Assembly (NCBI GenBank): GCA_017427185.1
Contig: JAFRTJ010000030.1
Location: 226,793 to 290,792, forward strand
From: Bacteroidaceae bacterium
GTDB lineage: Bacteria > Bacteroidota > Bacteroidia > Bacteroidales > Bacteroidaceae
Direction of reading: 5' to 3'
Length of the DNA stretch: 64,000 bases
Each line of letters begins with the position of its first letter. The stretch's first letter is position 1. The position numbers were made by a program, and so were the translations under genes. The notes below the pieces were generated by a model. That model did not search any database. It was not told where the DNA came from and worked only from the letters and a program-made list of their open reading frames with translations. This document shows, piece by piece, positions 1 to 7,789 of this stretch.

Positions 1-1
1 T

Positions 2-652
2 GGTATCCCCGTGGCTTTGCAGGATGGATTCATTCAGGTGGCATTCATTGTTATCACGGTAATCGCCAATATGCGTGGATTGACGGATGCAGCTGCAGTT
101 GGTGTGGTGGAGAAACTCATGGGAGCACTCTTCTTGGTTCCTTCCTCGATGCTTTCAGCCGTAAGTGCTATAGGTGCTCAGAACATAGGTGCAGGCAAAT
201 ATTGGCGTGTCCAGCAGACACTATGGAATGCGCTGGCTATTGTCTTGGGTTATGGTTTGGTCATCTCGGTCATCATGCAATTTGCTGCAGATGATGTGAT
301 GGCAATTTTCACAGATGATGCAGGTGTCATCAAGTCTGGAGGAGAATACATTCGCGCCTACATCTGGGACACAGGAGTGGCAGGCATTCATTTCTGCTTC
401 AGCGGCTTCTTCTGTGCCTACGGTTATTCTATTGTGTCGTTTATCCACAACATGTCAAGCATCCTTTTCCGCGTTCCTCTCTGCTATTTGTTTTCCATCC
501 AAAATCCAGACAATCTATATCCTATGGGGACAGCTACTCCCATCGGTTCCTTCGTTTCTGTGTTGGTTTGTATTGCAGTTTACTTCTGGTTGAGTAAAAG
601 TGGTAAACTGAGGAATGTGTCGAAAGGCGATGGTTTGCCTTCGATGACATGA
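2..652 (+). CDS. MATE family efflux transporter, C-terminal part (5' end outside window)
   Basis: The reading frame is open from base 2 and runs in from outside the window, so the N-terminal half is missing. The visible 216 residues are strongly hydrophobic with about six membrane segments. They begin with a 'GIPVALQDG' stretch and contain 'SAVSAIGAQNIGAGK', typical of the second half of multi-antimicrobial extrusion (MATE/NorM-DinF) proteins, which export drugs or metabolites across the inner membrane using Na+ or H+. The GTG at base 11 is an internal codon and not the start. The gene ends 39 bases before the end of the convergent tyrA. The substrate cannot be told. Confidence 0.85.
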   Translation, partial: GIPVALQDGFIQVAFIVITVIANMRGLTDAAAVGVVEKLMGALFLVPSSMLSAVSAIGAQNIGAGKYWRVQQTLWNALAIVLGYGLVISVIMQFAADDVMAIFTDDAGVIKSGGEYIRAYIWDTGVAGIHFCFSGFFCAYGYSIVSFIHNMSSILFRVPLCYLFSIQNPDNLYPMGTATPIGSFVSVLVCIAVYFWLSKSGKLRNVSKGDGLPSMT

Positions 653-691
653 TTCTAAATATGGAAGCCAGTAATCTTGCAGTTCCTTTTT

Positions 692-1465
692 TTACTTTAT
701 ATTCGACCTGATCTTCATTAAATAGTTATTCAGGGCATTCTCGTCACGATCATCTATAATTTGAATGAGTTCCTTCAGTTCTGCACGAATCTGCTCAACA
801 TGGTTTTTCGTTCTTGGATTGAAGAGAATTTCTCGTAAGAGTGTATCATCTTCAGAAAGAACTCCTCTGGCAATCTTCAGATGCCGCTTGAATGTCGTAC
901 CAGGAGCATCCTGATGTTTCATCACGGCACTGAAAACGAATGTGCTGACGAAGGGAACTGATAGGCTGTAAGCCATTGCTTCATCATGTTCATCGAAACT
1001 GTATTCGTGGACATTAAGCTCCAGTCGATGATACAAGTCAAGAAAGAAAACACGTCCCAGATAATCTCCCTCGTTGATAACAATAGCATTCTCTGATGAG
1101 AGAGCTCCTAAGTTGGCAAAAGTCGGACCAAACATGGGATGGGTGCTGACATAATGCATACCAGTGGATTCATAGAAGTCCTTTAGTCCAGTTTTCACAC
1201 TTGAGATGTCAGAAATGATGCAATCGCTTGGAATATGTGGAATCACTTGCTTGAAAACCTCGATGGTGTACTTCAGGGTGACTGCATTGATTACCAGTTC
1301 AGGACGGAAGGAATCAATTTCATCCAGCGAGGTAAAGCGTTGGATGTTGTATAGGAAACGCATGCGTTTGGGGTCAATTTCATAAACAGCACATTCGTGG
1401 TTGAATGAGAGCAGGTCAGCAAAGAAGGACCCCATTTTGCCAGCTCCAAGAATTAGAATCTTCAT
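692..1465 (-). CDS. tyrA: Prephenate dehydrogenase (tyrosine branch)
   Basis: A 257-residue cytoplasmic enzyme that should convert prephenate plus NAD(P)+ to 4-hydroxyphenylpyruvate. The N-terminus is a Rossmann fold with the dinucleotide loop 'GAGKMGSFFADL' (residues 7-18). The middle carries 'DISSVKTG' and 'THPMFGP', both hallmarks of TyrA; the His of THPMFGP belongs to the active-site region. The helical dimerisation domain follows. There is no fused chorismate mutase or ACT domain; the mutase lies in the upstream gene of the same operon. It is the last of four leftward genes, 6 bases after the DAHP synthase gene, so it should share the attenuator in front of pheA. Confidence 0.9.
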   Translation of the reverse strand: MKILILGAGKMGSFFADLLSFNHECAVYEIDPKRMRFLYNIQRFTSLDEIDSFRPELVINAVTLKYTIEVFKQVIPHIPSDCIISDISSVKTGLKDFYESTGMHYVSTHPMFGPTFANLGALSSENAIVINEGDYLGRVFFLDLYHRLELNVHEYSFDEHDEAMAYSLSVPFVSTFVFSAVMKHQDAPGTTFKRHLKIARGVLSEDDTLLREILFNPRTKNHVEQIRAELKELIQIIDDRDENALNNYLMKIRSNIK

Positions 1466-1471
1466 AGTCGT

Positions 1472-2539
1472 TTATTTGTTTATAATTTCCATCTGTTGAC
1501 GAACACTTTCTTCATGAATCGACTCATAGATTTTCTTCACAAAATCAGGACTCATGCCGCACAAGGCTCCTTGAGCTGCGCGTTTATCAAGAATCTCAGA
1601 ATAGCGATAAGTCTGGACGACAGCCATATAATGTTCTTTCTTATACTTTGCTATCTCGCGACTCACACGCATTCTCTTAGTAAGAAGATCCATCAAATGG
1701 TCATCCATCTCATCTATTTGCTTGCGCAGGCTTGCCAGAGACTCTGTCATCTCTACGTTGTCGCGGATGACAAGACGATCCAAAATGAAATCCAGCACAT
1801 CGGGAGTTACTTGCTGCATAGCATCGCTCCATGCATTGTCTGGTGTGCAATGACTTTCAACCATCAATCCATCGAATCCCATATCCATAGCTTGCTGGCA
1901 TAAGGGAGCAATCAAATCGCGCCGTCCTCCAATGTGGCTTGGATCGCATATTATAGGCAAGTAGGGAAAACGCCGATGTAACTCGATGGGAATGTGCCAT
2001 AGAGGAGTGTTGCGATACAGTTTCTGATCCACACTGCTGAAACCTCGATGGATGGCAGCAAGACGCTTTACACCAGCTGCATTGATTCTAAGTAGGGCTC
2101 CAATCCAAAGTTCTATATCCGGATTTACGGGATTCTTAACCATTACAGGAACATCAACTCCCCGTAGACTTTCTGCTAACTCCTGTATGGCAAATGGGTT
2201 GGTAGTTGTTCGTGCCCCAATCCATAATATATCTATTCCCGCTTTTAGAGCAGCTTCCACATGTTTTGGGGTGGCAACCTCTGTGGTGATGAGCATTCCT
2301 GTCTCTTTTTTCACCTGAGCCATCCATGGAAGTGCCTTTTCTCCATGTCCTTCAAATCCACCAGGTTTTGTTCGAGGTTTCCAAATTCCTGCACGGAAGA
2401 TTTTTACTCCGTTGTTGGCCAAATTCTTGGCAGTCTCCAGTACCTGTTCTTCTGTTTCTGCACTACAGGGACCCGCAATGATCAAAGGTCTCTTATTTTC
2501 GATGCCAGGTAAGTTCAAAGGTTCAATTTTCAGATCCAT
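1472..2539 (-). CDS. Bifunctional 3-deoxy-7-phosphoheptulonate synthase / chorismate mutase
   Basis: 355 residues with two domains. Residues 1 to about 260 are a DAHP synthase of the short type ('RPLIIAGPCSAETEEQ', 'FRAGIWKPRTKPGGFEG', 'CDPSHIGGRRD'), which condenses phosphoenolpyruvate and erythrose 4-phosphate. Residues about 265-350 are an AroQ-type helical chorismate mutase ('LASLRKQIDEMDDHLMDLL', 'KRMRVSREIAKYKK'). The fusion therefore holds the first step of the shikimate pathway and the branch-point step to prephenate. In such fusions the mutase domain often serves as the feedback sensor for prephenate, phenylalanine or tyrosine; that is family knowledge and is not visible here. It is third in the operon. 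Confidence 0.93.
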   Translation of the reverse strand: MDLKIEPLNLPGIENKRPLIIAGPCSAETEEQVLETAKNLANNGVKIFRAGIWKPRTKPGGFEGHGEKALPWMAQVKKETGMLITTEVATPKHVEAALKAGIDILWIGARTTTNPFAIQELAESLRGVDVPVMVKNPVNPDIELWIGALLRINAAGVKRLAAIHRGFSSVDQKLYRNTPLWHIPIELHRRFPYLPIICDPSHIGGRRDLIAPLCQQAMDMGFDGLMVESHCTPDNAWSDAMQQVTPDVLDFILDRLVIRDNVEMTESLASLRKQIDEMDDHLMDLLTKRMRVSREIAKYKKEHYMAVVQTYRYSEILDKRAAQGALCGMSPDFVKKIYESIHEESVRQQMEIINK

Positions 2540-2610
2540 AATGTATTTTTTTTATTTGTACTTCTTTTTATTGATTTGCACTTGTCTCAAGAGTTTTTTA
2601 AGATGGGGTA

Positions 2611-3798
2611 TCACGTCTTGAAGACTTCTTTAATGCGTCGAAGTGCCTCGCGGAATTTATCTTCCTTTGCACATAGACTGATGCGAATGTATCGCTTTCC
2701 ATTAGAACCAAAGATAAAACCTGGAGCTATGAAGACACGAGCCTCATGAAGTACTCGCTCAGTCAGTTCTTCCACATCAGTATATTTATCAGGAATCCTT
2801 CCCCATAAGAACATTCCTACTTGTTCTGGGTCAAATGAACATCCTAAAGTTCTCATGATTTCCTCAGCATATCGACGTCGAGGGAGATAGGTTTCATAGT
2901 TGGATTTGAGATGCCATTCATCATTGTTGTCATAAGCTTTGACAGCAGCTAACTGCATGGCTCGGAAGGTACCTGAATCAATGTTGCTTTTTACCTTCAG
3001 TATCCATTTTATGAAGTTTCCATTAGTGGCAAGAATTCCTATACGCCATCCTGGCATATTGTGGCTCTTGGACATCGAATTGAATTCAATGCAACATTCT
3101 TTGGCACGAGGAATCTGCAGGATAGACAATTTCTCACCTTTATTTAAAATGAAACTGTAAGGATTGTCATTCACGATAATAATGTTGTGTCGCAGGGCGA
3201 AATCCACAAGCTTTTCAAATGTCTCACGTCGTGCGCGGCCTCCTGTTGGCATGTGAGGATAATTGGTCCACATCAGTTTCACTCGACTTAAATCCATTTT
3301 CTCCAGTGTGTCAAAATCTGGTTGCCAACCATTTTCTTCTTTCAAATCATAGTTGACGATTTCAGCCCCCAGAATTTTACTTAAACTGGTATATGTTGGG
3401 TAGCCAGGATTGGGTACTAGAACTTCTTCACCAGGATTCACGAAAGTTAATGTAACGTGTAGGATACCTTCTTTACTACCAATCAATGGCTGGATTTCTG
3501 TATTTGGATCCAGATTCACTCCATACCATCGTTTGTAAAAACCTGCCATTGCATGTCGAAGCTCTGGAGTACCCACAGTGGGTTGGTATCCGTGTGCATC
3601 AGCTCGACGTGCGGTTTCACACAATACATCGATGGTTTCTTGTGAAGGAGGCATGTCTGGGCTTCCGATAGCTAGTGAGATAATATCCTTTCCTTCTGCA
3701 TTCATTTGAGCCACTTCTTTGCCCTTCGTGCTGAAATAGTATTCATTGACAGCTCCCAAACGGTCGGCTGGTCGTATGTTAAATGCTTTGTTGTCCAT
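2611..3798 (-). CDS. PLP-dependent class I/II aminotransferase, probably aromatic
   Basis: 395 residues with the fold-type I aminotransferase layout: 'NPGYPTY' near residue 130, 'NYPHMPTG' (usually NYPNNPTG), 'DNPYSFI', and the PLP-binding lysine in 'SMSKSHNMPGWRIG'. The best-fitting families are LL-diaminopimelate aminotransferase-like and aromatic aminotransferases. The position between pheA and the DAHP synthase/mutase gene suggests it transaminates phenylpyruvate and 4-hydroxyphenylpyruvate to Phe and Tyr; that assignment is inferred from context. The start overlaps the end of pheA by 20 bases. A clear Shine-Dalgarno-like AGGAGA lies about 9 bases before the ATG, unusual for this phylum and suited to translation of an internal operon gene. 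Confidence 0.85.
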   Translation of the reverse strand: MDNKAFNIRPADRLGAVNEYYFSTKGKEVAQMNAEGKDIISLAIGSPDMPPSQETIDVLCETARRADAHGYQPTVGTPELRHAMAGFYKRWYGVNLDPNTEIQPLIGSKEGILHVTLTFVNPGEEVLVPNPGYPTYTSLSKILGAEIVNYDLKEENGWQPDFDTLEKMDLSRVKLMWTNYPHMPTGGRARRETFEKLVDFALRHNIIIVNDNPYSFILNKGEKLSILQIPRAKECCIEFNSMSKSHNMPGWRIGILATNGNFIKWILKVKSNIDSGTFRAMQLAAVKAYDNNDEWHLKSNYETYLPRRRYAEEIMRTLGCSFDPEQVGMFLWGRIPDKYTDVEELTERVLHEARVFIAPGFIFGSNGKRYIRISLCAKEDKFREALRRIKEVFKT

Positions 3799-4621
3799 TT
3801 TCGTATTCTCCTAAAATTTTTAACTCTTTTGTTAATGGTGATATTGCATTTATAGCTTGTCGATATCGTGTGTAATCAGGAAACAGCAGGTCGATATAAA
3901 ACATGTATTGCCATTCTTTGCCGATAATTGGAAGTGATTGAATTTTGCTCAGATTCAATTTGTAGAATGACAATACACTTAGGATGGCACTTAAACTCCC
4001 TTCTTCATGGGGAAGAGTGAAAACTAGACTGGATTTGTTTATTTTTCTGATATCTCGCAATTCATTTGCTTTTTCAGGGTTGCTGAGTACGAGAAAACGT
4101 GTGAAGTTATGTTTGTTGGTTTCAATGCCTTCTTCCAAAACCTTCATGCCATAGATATTTGCAGCATCTTTGTGGCAAATGGCAGCATGACCTGTCAAAT
4201 GATGTTTGCTGATTTCTGCAGCAGCACCTGCCGTGTCATCTACTTCCACTACCTTCATGTTACGATGACGTGAAAGGAAATCCCGACACTGCATTAAAGC
4301 TACAGGATGAGAGTTCACTTCAGTTATATTCTCCCAATTCTCGTCAGGCAGGCACATGATACTATGACTGATGCGCAATTTGTGTTCTCCCACAATAGTC
4401 ATCCCACTGTCGCGAAGCAATTCGTAGTTGTGGAGTAGGCTACCAGCAATGGTGTTCTCGATTGCAACCAATGATATAACTCCGTTGTCTTCTTTCATTG
4501 CATGGAAAACCTGTTCAAATGTTTCACAACAAATCAGTTCGATTTCTTCTATTGGGAAAAAACGGTGTGAAGCAATGTCGTGAAAACTTCCTTTTATACC
4601 TTGTATAGCTATTCTTTTCAT
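3779..4621 (-). CDS. pheA: Prephenate dehydratase (phenylalanine branch)
   Basis: 280 residues. Residues 1 to about 180 form the dehydratase domain ('GIKGSFHDIASHRFF', 'ENTIAGSLLHNYELL', 'NFTRFLVLS', the last carrying the TRF motif of the active site). The rest is an ACT regulatory domain ('SSLVFTLPHEEGSLSAILSVL', 'LNLSKIQSLP'), which binds phenylalanine for feedback inhibition. It turns prephenate into phenylpyruvate. It is the first structural gene of the aromatic operon. The ATG lies directly after the T-run of an intrinsic terminator (4625-4658), so transcription reaching it must read through that hairpin. No fused chorismate mutase is present. Confidence 0.93.
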   Translation of the reverse strand: MKRIAIQGIKGSFHDIASHRFFPIEEIELICCETFEQVFHAMKEDNGVISLVAIENTIAGSLLHNYELLRDSGMTIVGEHKLRISHSIMCLPDENWENITEVNSHPVALMQCRDFLSRHRNMKVVEVDDTAGAAAEISKHHLTGHAAICHKDAANIYGMKVLEEGIETNKHNFTRFLVLSNPEKANELRDIRKINKSSLVFTLPHEEGSLSAILSVLSFYKLNLSKIQSLPIIGKEWQYMFYIDLLFPDYTRYRQAINAISPLTKELKILGEYENGQQSI

Positions 4622-4624
4622 ATT

Positions 4625-4658
4625 AAAAAGAAATCCCGCCTCATTGATGGAGCGGGAC
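4625..4658 (-). terminator. Attenuator: intrinsic terminator in the pheA leader
   Basis: On the minus strand the arm TCCCGC (4657-4652) pairs with GCGGGA (4639-4634), followed by a T-rich run (4633-4625) and then the pheA ATG at 4621. The 5' arm can instead pair with AGCGGG at 4718-4713, inside the last codons of the leader peptide: CCCGCT at 4656-4651 is its exact complement. The two pairings exclude each other, as in classical attenuators. An A/T-rich flank on the other side means the hairpin might also work on the plus strand. Confidence 0.8.
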
Positions 4659-4695
4659 TTTTTAGTATTTTTGTTTTATCTGTTTTATACATATC

Positions 4696-4782
4696 CTATA
4701 GACACATGATGCCCCGCTTCACTTTATTGCTAAAGTAATAGTAAAAATAATAACCGTAAATAAAATTACCCTTGAGGACCAT
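4696..4782 (-). CDS. Phe/Tyr-rich leader peptide of the aromatic operon
   Basis: A 28-codon reading frame, ATG at 4782 to TAG at 4696. Residues 7-17 read FIYGYYFYYYF, so nine of eleven are Phe or Tyr, the end products of the operon. It starts about 23 bases after the predicted transcription start and ends about 40 bases before the terminator. Codons 22-24 carry the AGCGGG that can sequester the 5' arm of the terminator. Stalling at the Phe/Tyr codons, when charged tRNA is scarce, would leave this segment free and prevent termination. A ribosome that reaches the stop codon would cover it and allow termination. This reading comes directly from the sequence; the function is inferred from the known attenuator design. 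Confidence 0.82.
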   Translation of the reverse strand: MVLKGNFIYGYYFYYYFSNKVKRGIMCL

Positions 4783-4811
4783 TATGTCGTCTTTTTTACT
4801 TTTTTGTGGTG

Positions 4812-4842
4812 CAAAGTTACATGTTTTTAATTTAAGTACCAA
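4812..4842 (-). promoter_or_regulatory. Promoter of the aromatic operon
   Basis: On the minus strand, -33 TTG at 4842-4840, 20 bases, then -7 TAACTTTG at 4819-4812, a full match to TAnnTTTG. Transcription should begin near 4805, just upstream of the leader peptide ATG at 4782. Confidence 0.75.
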
Positions 4843-4859
4843 GAAAAGTTATGCTTTTT

Positions 4860-5066
4860 TTATTTATTGTGGAATTTTCCTTCAATTTCATTCAAAATCT
4901 CAGGATTAATTTTGATTGCCTCTTTAAGGTCTTCTATGGCTCCTTTCTCGTCTCCATTCATCTTACGTAAGCGCCCGCGTTCCTTATATAAATTCGCATT
5001 GTTGGGATGCTTTCCTATTTCATTCGTGATGGCTTGTATTGCAAGTGTGATAATTTCTTGTTCCAT
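4860..5066 (-). CDS. Small tetratricopeptide-repeat protein
   Basis: 68 residues containing one clear TPR helix pair, 'ANLYKERGRLRKMNGDEKGAIEDLKEAIKINP' split over residues 23-55, with short helices on each side. There is no signal peptide or membrane segment, so it should be a cytoplasmic protein-binding module. It is followed directly by the promoter of the aromatic operon, which starts a separate transcript. The start at 5066 is supported by a -7 box at 5098-5105. The partner and role are unknown. Confidence 0.75.
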   Translation of the reverse strand: MEQEIITLAIQAITNEIGKHPNNANLYKERGRLRKMNGDEKGAIEDLKEAIKINPEILNEIEGKFHNK

Positions 5067-5097
5067 TGTTTGTCTAAGTGTTTCTGCTTTCCATGTG

Positions 5098-5105
5098 CAA
5101 AGTTA
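5098..5105 (-). promoter_or_regulatory. -7 box for the small TPR gene
   Basis: TAACTTTG on the minus strand, 32 bases before the ATG at 5066. The -33 element is not clear. It is arranged back to back with the rightward promoter at 5150. Confidence 0.55.
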
Positions 5106-5149
5106 TTCATTTTTCTTGGCAATCTGATGGGGATTCATGAGAAAATCTG

Positions 5150-5157
5150 TACCTTTG
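5150..5157 (+). promoter_or_regulatory. -7 box for the AGCS/EamA transporter pair
   Basis: TACCTTTG matches TAnnTTTG, 52 bases before the ATG at 5210. No good -33 element is seen at the usual distance. Confidence 0.5.
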
Positions 5158-5209
5158 TCACGTTTTTATCAAATTGGATATGATATTGATTTGAATTATC
5201 CTGAATAGC

Positions 5210-6571
5210 ATGCTTGAAACTATAAACAACTGGATATCATTTGTCAATTCCTTCCTTTGGGGATGGCCTATGATCATATTGCTTTTAGGCACTCATATTT
5301 TTATGACCATTCGCTTACGTTTTCCACAGCGTCATGTTCGCAAGGCCATTCGATTAAGTTTGAAGAAAGATGGTGATATTCCTGGCGATGTCAGCCAGTT
5401 CGGCGCTTTGGCTACATCTTTAGCTGCTACCATAGGGACGGGTAATATTGTTGGTGTGGCAACAGCAATTGCATTAGGTGGTCCTGGAGCAGTCTTCTGG
5501 TGTTGGCTGACAGGTGTTTTTGGTATAGCTACCAAGTATGCTGAAGGTCTACTTGCTGTAAAATATCGAGTAAGGACACCTGATGGGCACATGCTTGGCG
5601 GGCCGATGTATGCTCTTGAACGTGGATTAGGATGGAAGTGGATGGCTGTTCTTTTCAGTTTCTTCACAGCTTTCGCAGCTTTTGGAATAGGCAATTTAGT
5701 GCAGAGTAATGCAATTAGTCTTCTTTGTTATGAGACATATCAGATTCCGGAGTTTATAACAGGCATAGTGGTTGCAACTCTGACAGCAATGGTCATTCTT
5801 TTTGGAGTTAAAGGAATTTCCCGTGTATGTGTAGCATTAGTCCCTTTCATGGCATTGCTGTATACTTTAGGATGCTTATACATTCTCTTTGTAAATCGTT
5901 CTTTCGTATTAGAGGCACTTTACCTAATTGTTACATCAGCTTTTAATCCTCAAGCAGCGGGTGGTGGTTTTGTTGGGACAACTCTTATGATGACGGCTCG
6001 TTATGGCATATCTCGAGGCTTGTTCAGCAATGAGAGCGGTATGGGTTCTGCTCCTATTGTTGCTGCTGCAGCTCAAACGCGTAATCCTGTTCGTCAGGCC
6101 CTTGTCAGTAGTAGTGGAACTTTTTGGGACACGGTAGTTATTTGTGCTTTGACGGGTCTTGTTCTAGTGAGTAGCATTCTTGCTTATCCTGATATTACTT
6201 TCAGTAATGGTGGTGCACTTACCCAAGTCGCCTTTGATAAGATTCCTTTCGTTGGTGCTCCTTTGCTTACTTTTGGAATTTTGACTTTTGCTTTCAGTAC
6301 AATTCTTGGATGGAGCTATTATGGGGAGAAAGGTATGGAGTATCTGGGTGGGCAGAAGTTGCGTGTTCCATATCGTATTGCTTTTATTCTTGTCATTATT
6401 ATAGGGGCAACGGTAAAGTTGGATTTCGTATGGAACATTGCAGATATGCTGAATGCGTTGATGGCAATTCCCAATTTGTTATCCATATTGTTCTTAAGCC
6501 ACGTGATAGTTCGTGAGACTAAACTTTATCTATGGAGCGACAGGTTAGACGATTATCCTAAAGAAGAATGA
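5210..6571 (+). CDS. Sodium:alanine/glycine symporter, AGCS family
   Basis: A 453-residue inner-membrane protein with about ten hydrophobic segments. The family signature is near residues 65-100: 'SLAATIGTGNIVGVATAI' followed by 'GGPGAVFWCW'. A second signature, 'GISRGLFSNESGMGSAPI', is near residue 265. AGCS proteins take up alanine, glycine or related small neutral amino acids with Na+. The length is normal for the family. The stop codon overlaps the start of the EamA transporter by 4 bases (ATGA), so the two are co-translated; a shared substrate class is possible but not shown. Confidence 0.93.
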   Translation: MLETINNWISFVNSFLWGWPMIILLLGTHIFMTIRLRFPQRHVRKAIRLSLKKDGDIPGDVSQFGALATSLAATIGTGNIVGVATAIALGGPGAVFWCWLTGVFGIATKYAEGLLAVKYRVRTPDGHMLGGPMYALERGLGWKWMAVLFSFFTAFAAFGIGNLVQSNAISLLCYETYQIPEFITGIVVATLTAMVILFGVKGISRVCVALVPFMALLYTLGCLYILFVNRSFVLEALYLIVTSAFNPQAAGGGFVGTTLMMTARYGISRGLFSNESGMGSAPIVAAAAQTRNPVRQALVSSSGTFWDTVVICALTGLVLVSSILAYPDITFSNGGALTQVAFDKIPFVGAPLLTFGILTFAFSTILGWSYYGEKGMEYLGGQKLRVPYRIAFILVIIIGATVKLDFVWNIADMLNALMAIPNLLSILFLSHVIVRETKLYLWSDRLDDYPKEE

Positions 6572-7491
6572 CAGGCGAACTACTTTCTGTTTCTGTTGCC
6601 CTTATGTGGACATTTACGGCAATCTTTGCGGAGATTGCCAGCAAACATCTGGGTCCATTGACATTGAATGTGTGGCGTATGTTCATTTCAATCATATTGC
6701 TTGGCATCGTTCTTTGTCTTTTTTGTGGTGCACCCTGGCCTCAGTTCACTACTCCGTCTGTTTGGGCATGGTTTTTATTTAGTGGATTCATGGGGTTTGT
6801 TTTTGGTGATGCATGCCTTTTCCATAGTTACATTATCATTGGTAGCCGTTTTGCACAGCTTTTCATGACTTTGGCATCTCCTTTTGCAGCTTTTACAGCT
6901 TGGTTACTGATGGGGGAACAAATGACATGGATTTCCTTGCTCGGTATGATTGTTACTCTGACAGGTATTGGAATCTCTATCATGGGACGATCTGAAGAGG
7001 GACATCGTTATTTGAAACTTCCTGTTCAAGGCATCATCTTAGGTGTAGGTGCTGGCATGGGACAAGGGGTAGGACTGGTGTTGAGTAAACTAGGTATACA
7101 AGCATATTCTCAGGTGATTCCACCAGAGGCGACAGATGTTGCTCAGATGATACCTTTTGCTGGTACACAAATCCGTGCTATCATGGGATTGATTGGTTTT
7201 GGCGTAACTTTGATTCTGACACACCAAACGAAAACACTCTCTCGTGCATGGACAGATGTTAAGGGAGGAGCAGCGGCAATGGGAGCAATTTTGTTGGGAC
7301 CATTCTTGGGGGTGGCATGTAGTTTGATCGCAGTGAATATGACTCATGCAGGCGTTGCACAGACTTTAATGTCGCTCACTCCTGTATTCATATTGTGGCC
7401 TGCACATCTCATTTTTGGCAATAAAATTACACGTCAAGAAGTGGTTGGAGCCATAATTGCAGTATTGGGAGCATCACTCTTTTTCCTATAA
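6568..7491 (+). CDS. EamA/DMT family transporter
   Basis: 307 residues with ten predicted membrane segments in two repeats of the EamA fold. The first repeat includes 'FTAIFAEIASKHLGPLTLNVWRM', read as two pieces around residues 12-34; the second ends with 'ALMSLTPVFILWP'-like sequence and 'VVGAIIAVLGASLFF'. Members of the drug/metabolite superfamily usually export amino acids or other metabolites. It begins inside the last codon of the AGCS symporter gene, so the pair forms one transcription unit. Its end lies just before the promoter of the tRNA gene. The substrate is unknown. Confidence 0.88.
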   Translation: MTGELLSVSVALMWTFTAIFAEIASKHLGPLTLNVWRMFISIILLGIVLCLFCGAPWPQFTTPSVWAWFLFSGFMGFVFGDACLFHSYIIIGSRFAQLFMTLASPFAAFTAWLLMGEQMTWISLLGMIVTLTGIGISIMGRSEEGHRYLKLPVQGIILGVGAGMGQGVGLVLSKLGIQAYSQVIPPEATDVAQMIPFAGTQIRAIMGLIGFGVTLILTHQTKTLSRAWTDVKGGAAAMGAILLGPFLGVACSLIAVNMTHAGVAQTLMSLTPVFILWPAHLIFGNKITRQEVVGAIIAVLGASLFFL

Positions 7492-7492
7492 A

Positions 7493-7524
7493 TTTGGTTA
7501 TTCCAACTGGATTTTGTAATTTTG
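7493..7524 (+). promoter_or_regulatory. Promoter of tRNA-Ser
   Basis: -33 TTTG at 7493-7496, exactly 20 bases, then -7 TAATTTTG at 7517-7524. This is a textbook Bacteroidetes promoter placed 14 bases before the tRNA. Confidence 0.8.
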
Positions 7525-7538
7525 CATCTGAAAATGAT

Positions 7539-7625
7539 GGAGAGATGCCAGAGTGGTCGAATGGACCGCACTCGAAATGCGACATACGGGTGACTGTATC
7601 CAGGGTTCGAATCCCTGTCTCTCCG
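7539..7625 (+). tRNA. tRNA-Ser (anticodon CGA)
   Basis: An 87-base cloverleaf. The acceptor arms GGAGAGA (7539-7545) and TCTCTCC (7618-7624) are complementary, with discriminator G at 7625. The anticodon loop CTCGAAA gives CGA, which reads UCG. The long variable arm between the anticodon and T arms is typical of serine tRNAs, and the T loop contains GGTTCGAATCC. CCA is not encoded. It is a single gene with its own promoter and terminator. Confidence 0.95.
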
Positions 7626-7654
7626 CTGAAAGAAGTTTGATTTTATTCATAGTC

Positions 7655-7688
7655 GAGCAGTCGTCCGTGAGGATATGCTGCTCTTTTT
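7655..7688 (+). terminator. Intrinsic terminator after tRNA-Ser
   Basis: GAGCAG at 7655-7660 pairs with CTGCTC at 7678-7683, followed by five T. A short inner GTCC/GGAT pairing can extend the stem. No gene is seen between here and the end of the GH95 gene at 7790. Confidence 0.75.
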
Positions 7689-7789
7689 AATTGTTTGTCC
7701 CTTAATGGCTTTGATTATGGCTTACATGACTTCATTCTTTTTTTTGCGAATCTTTGGTATATTTCTTGGGAGATTACAGAATGCTTCGT

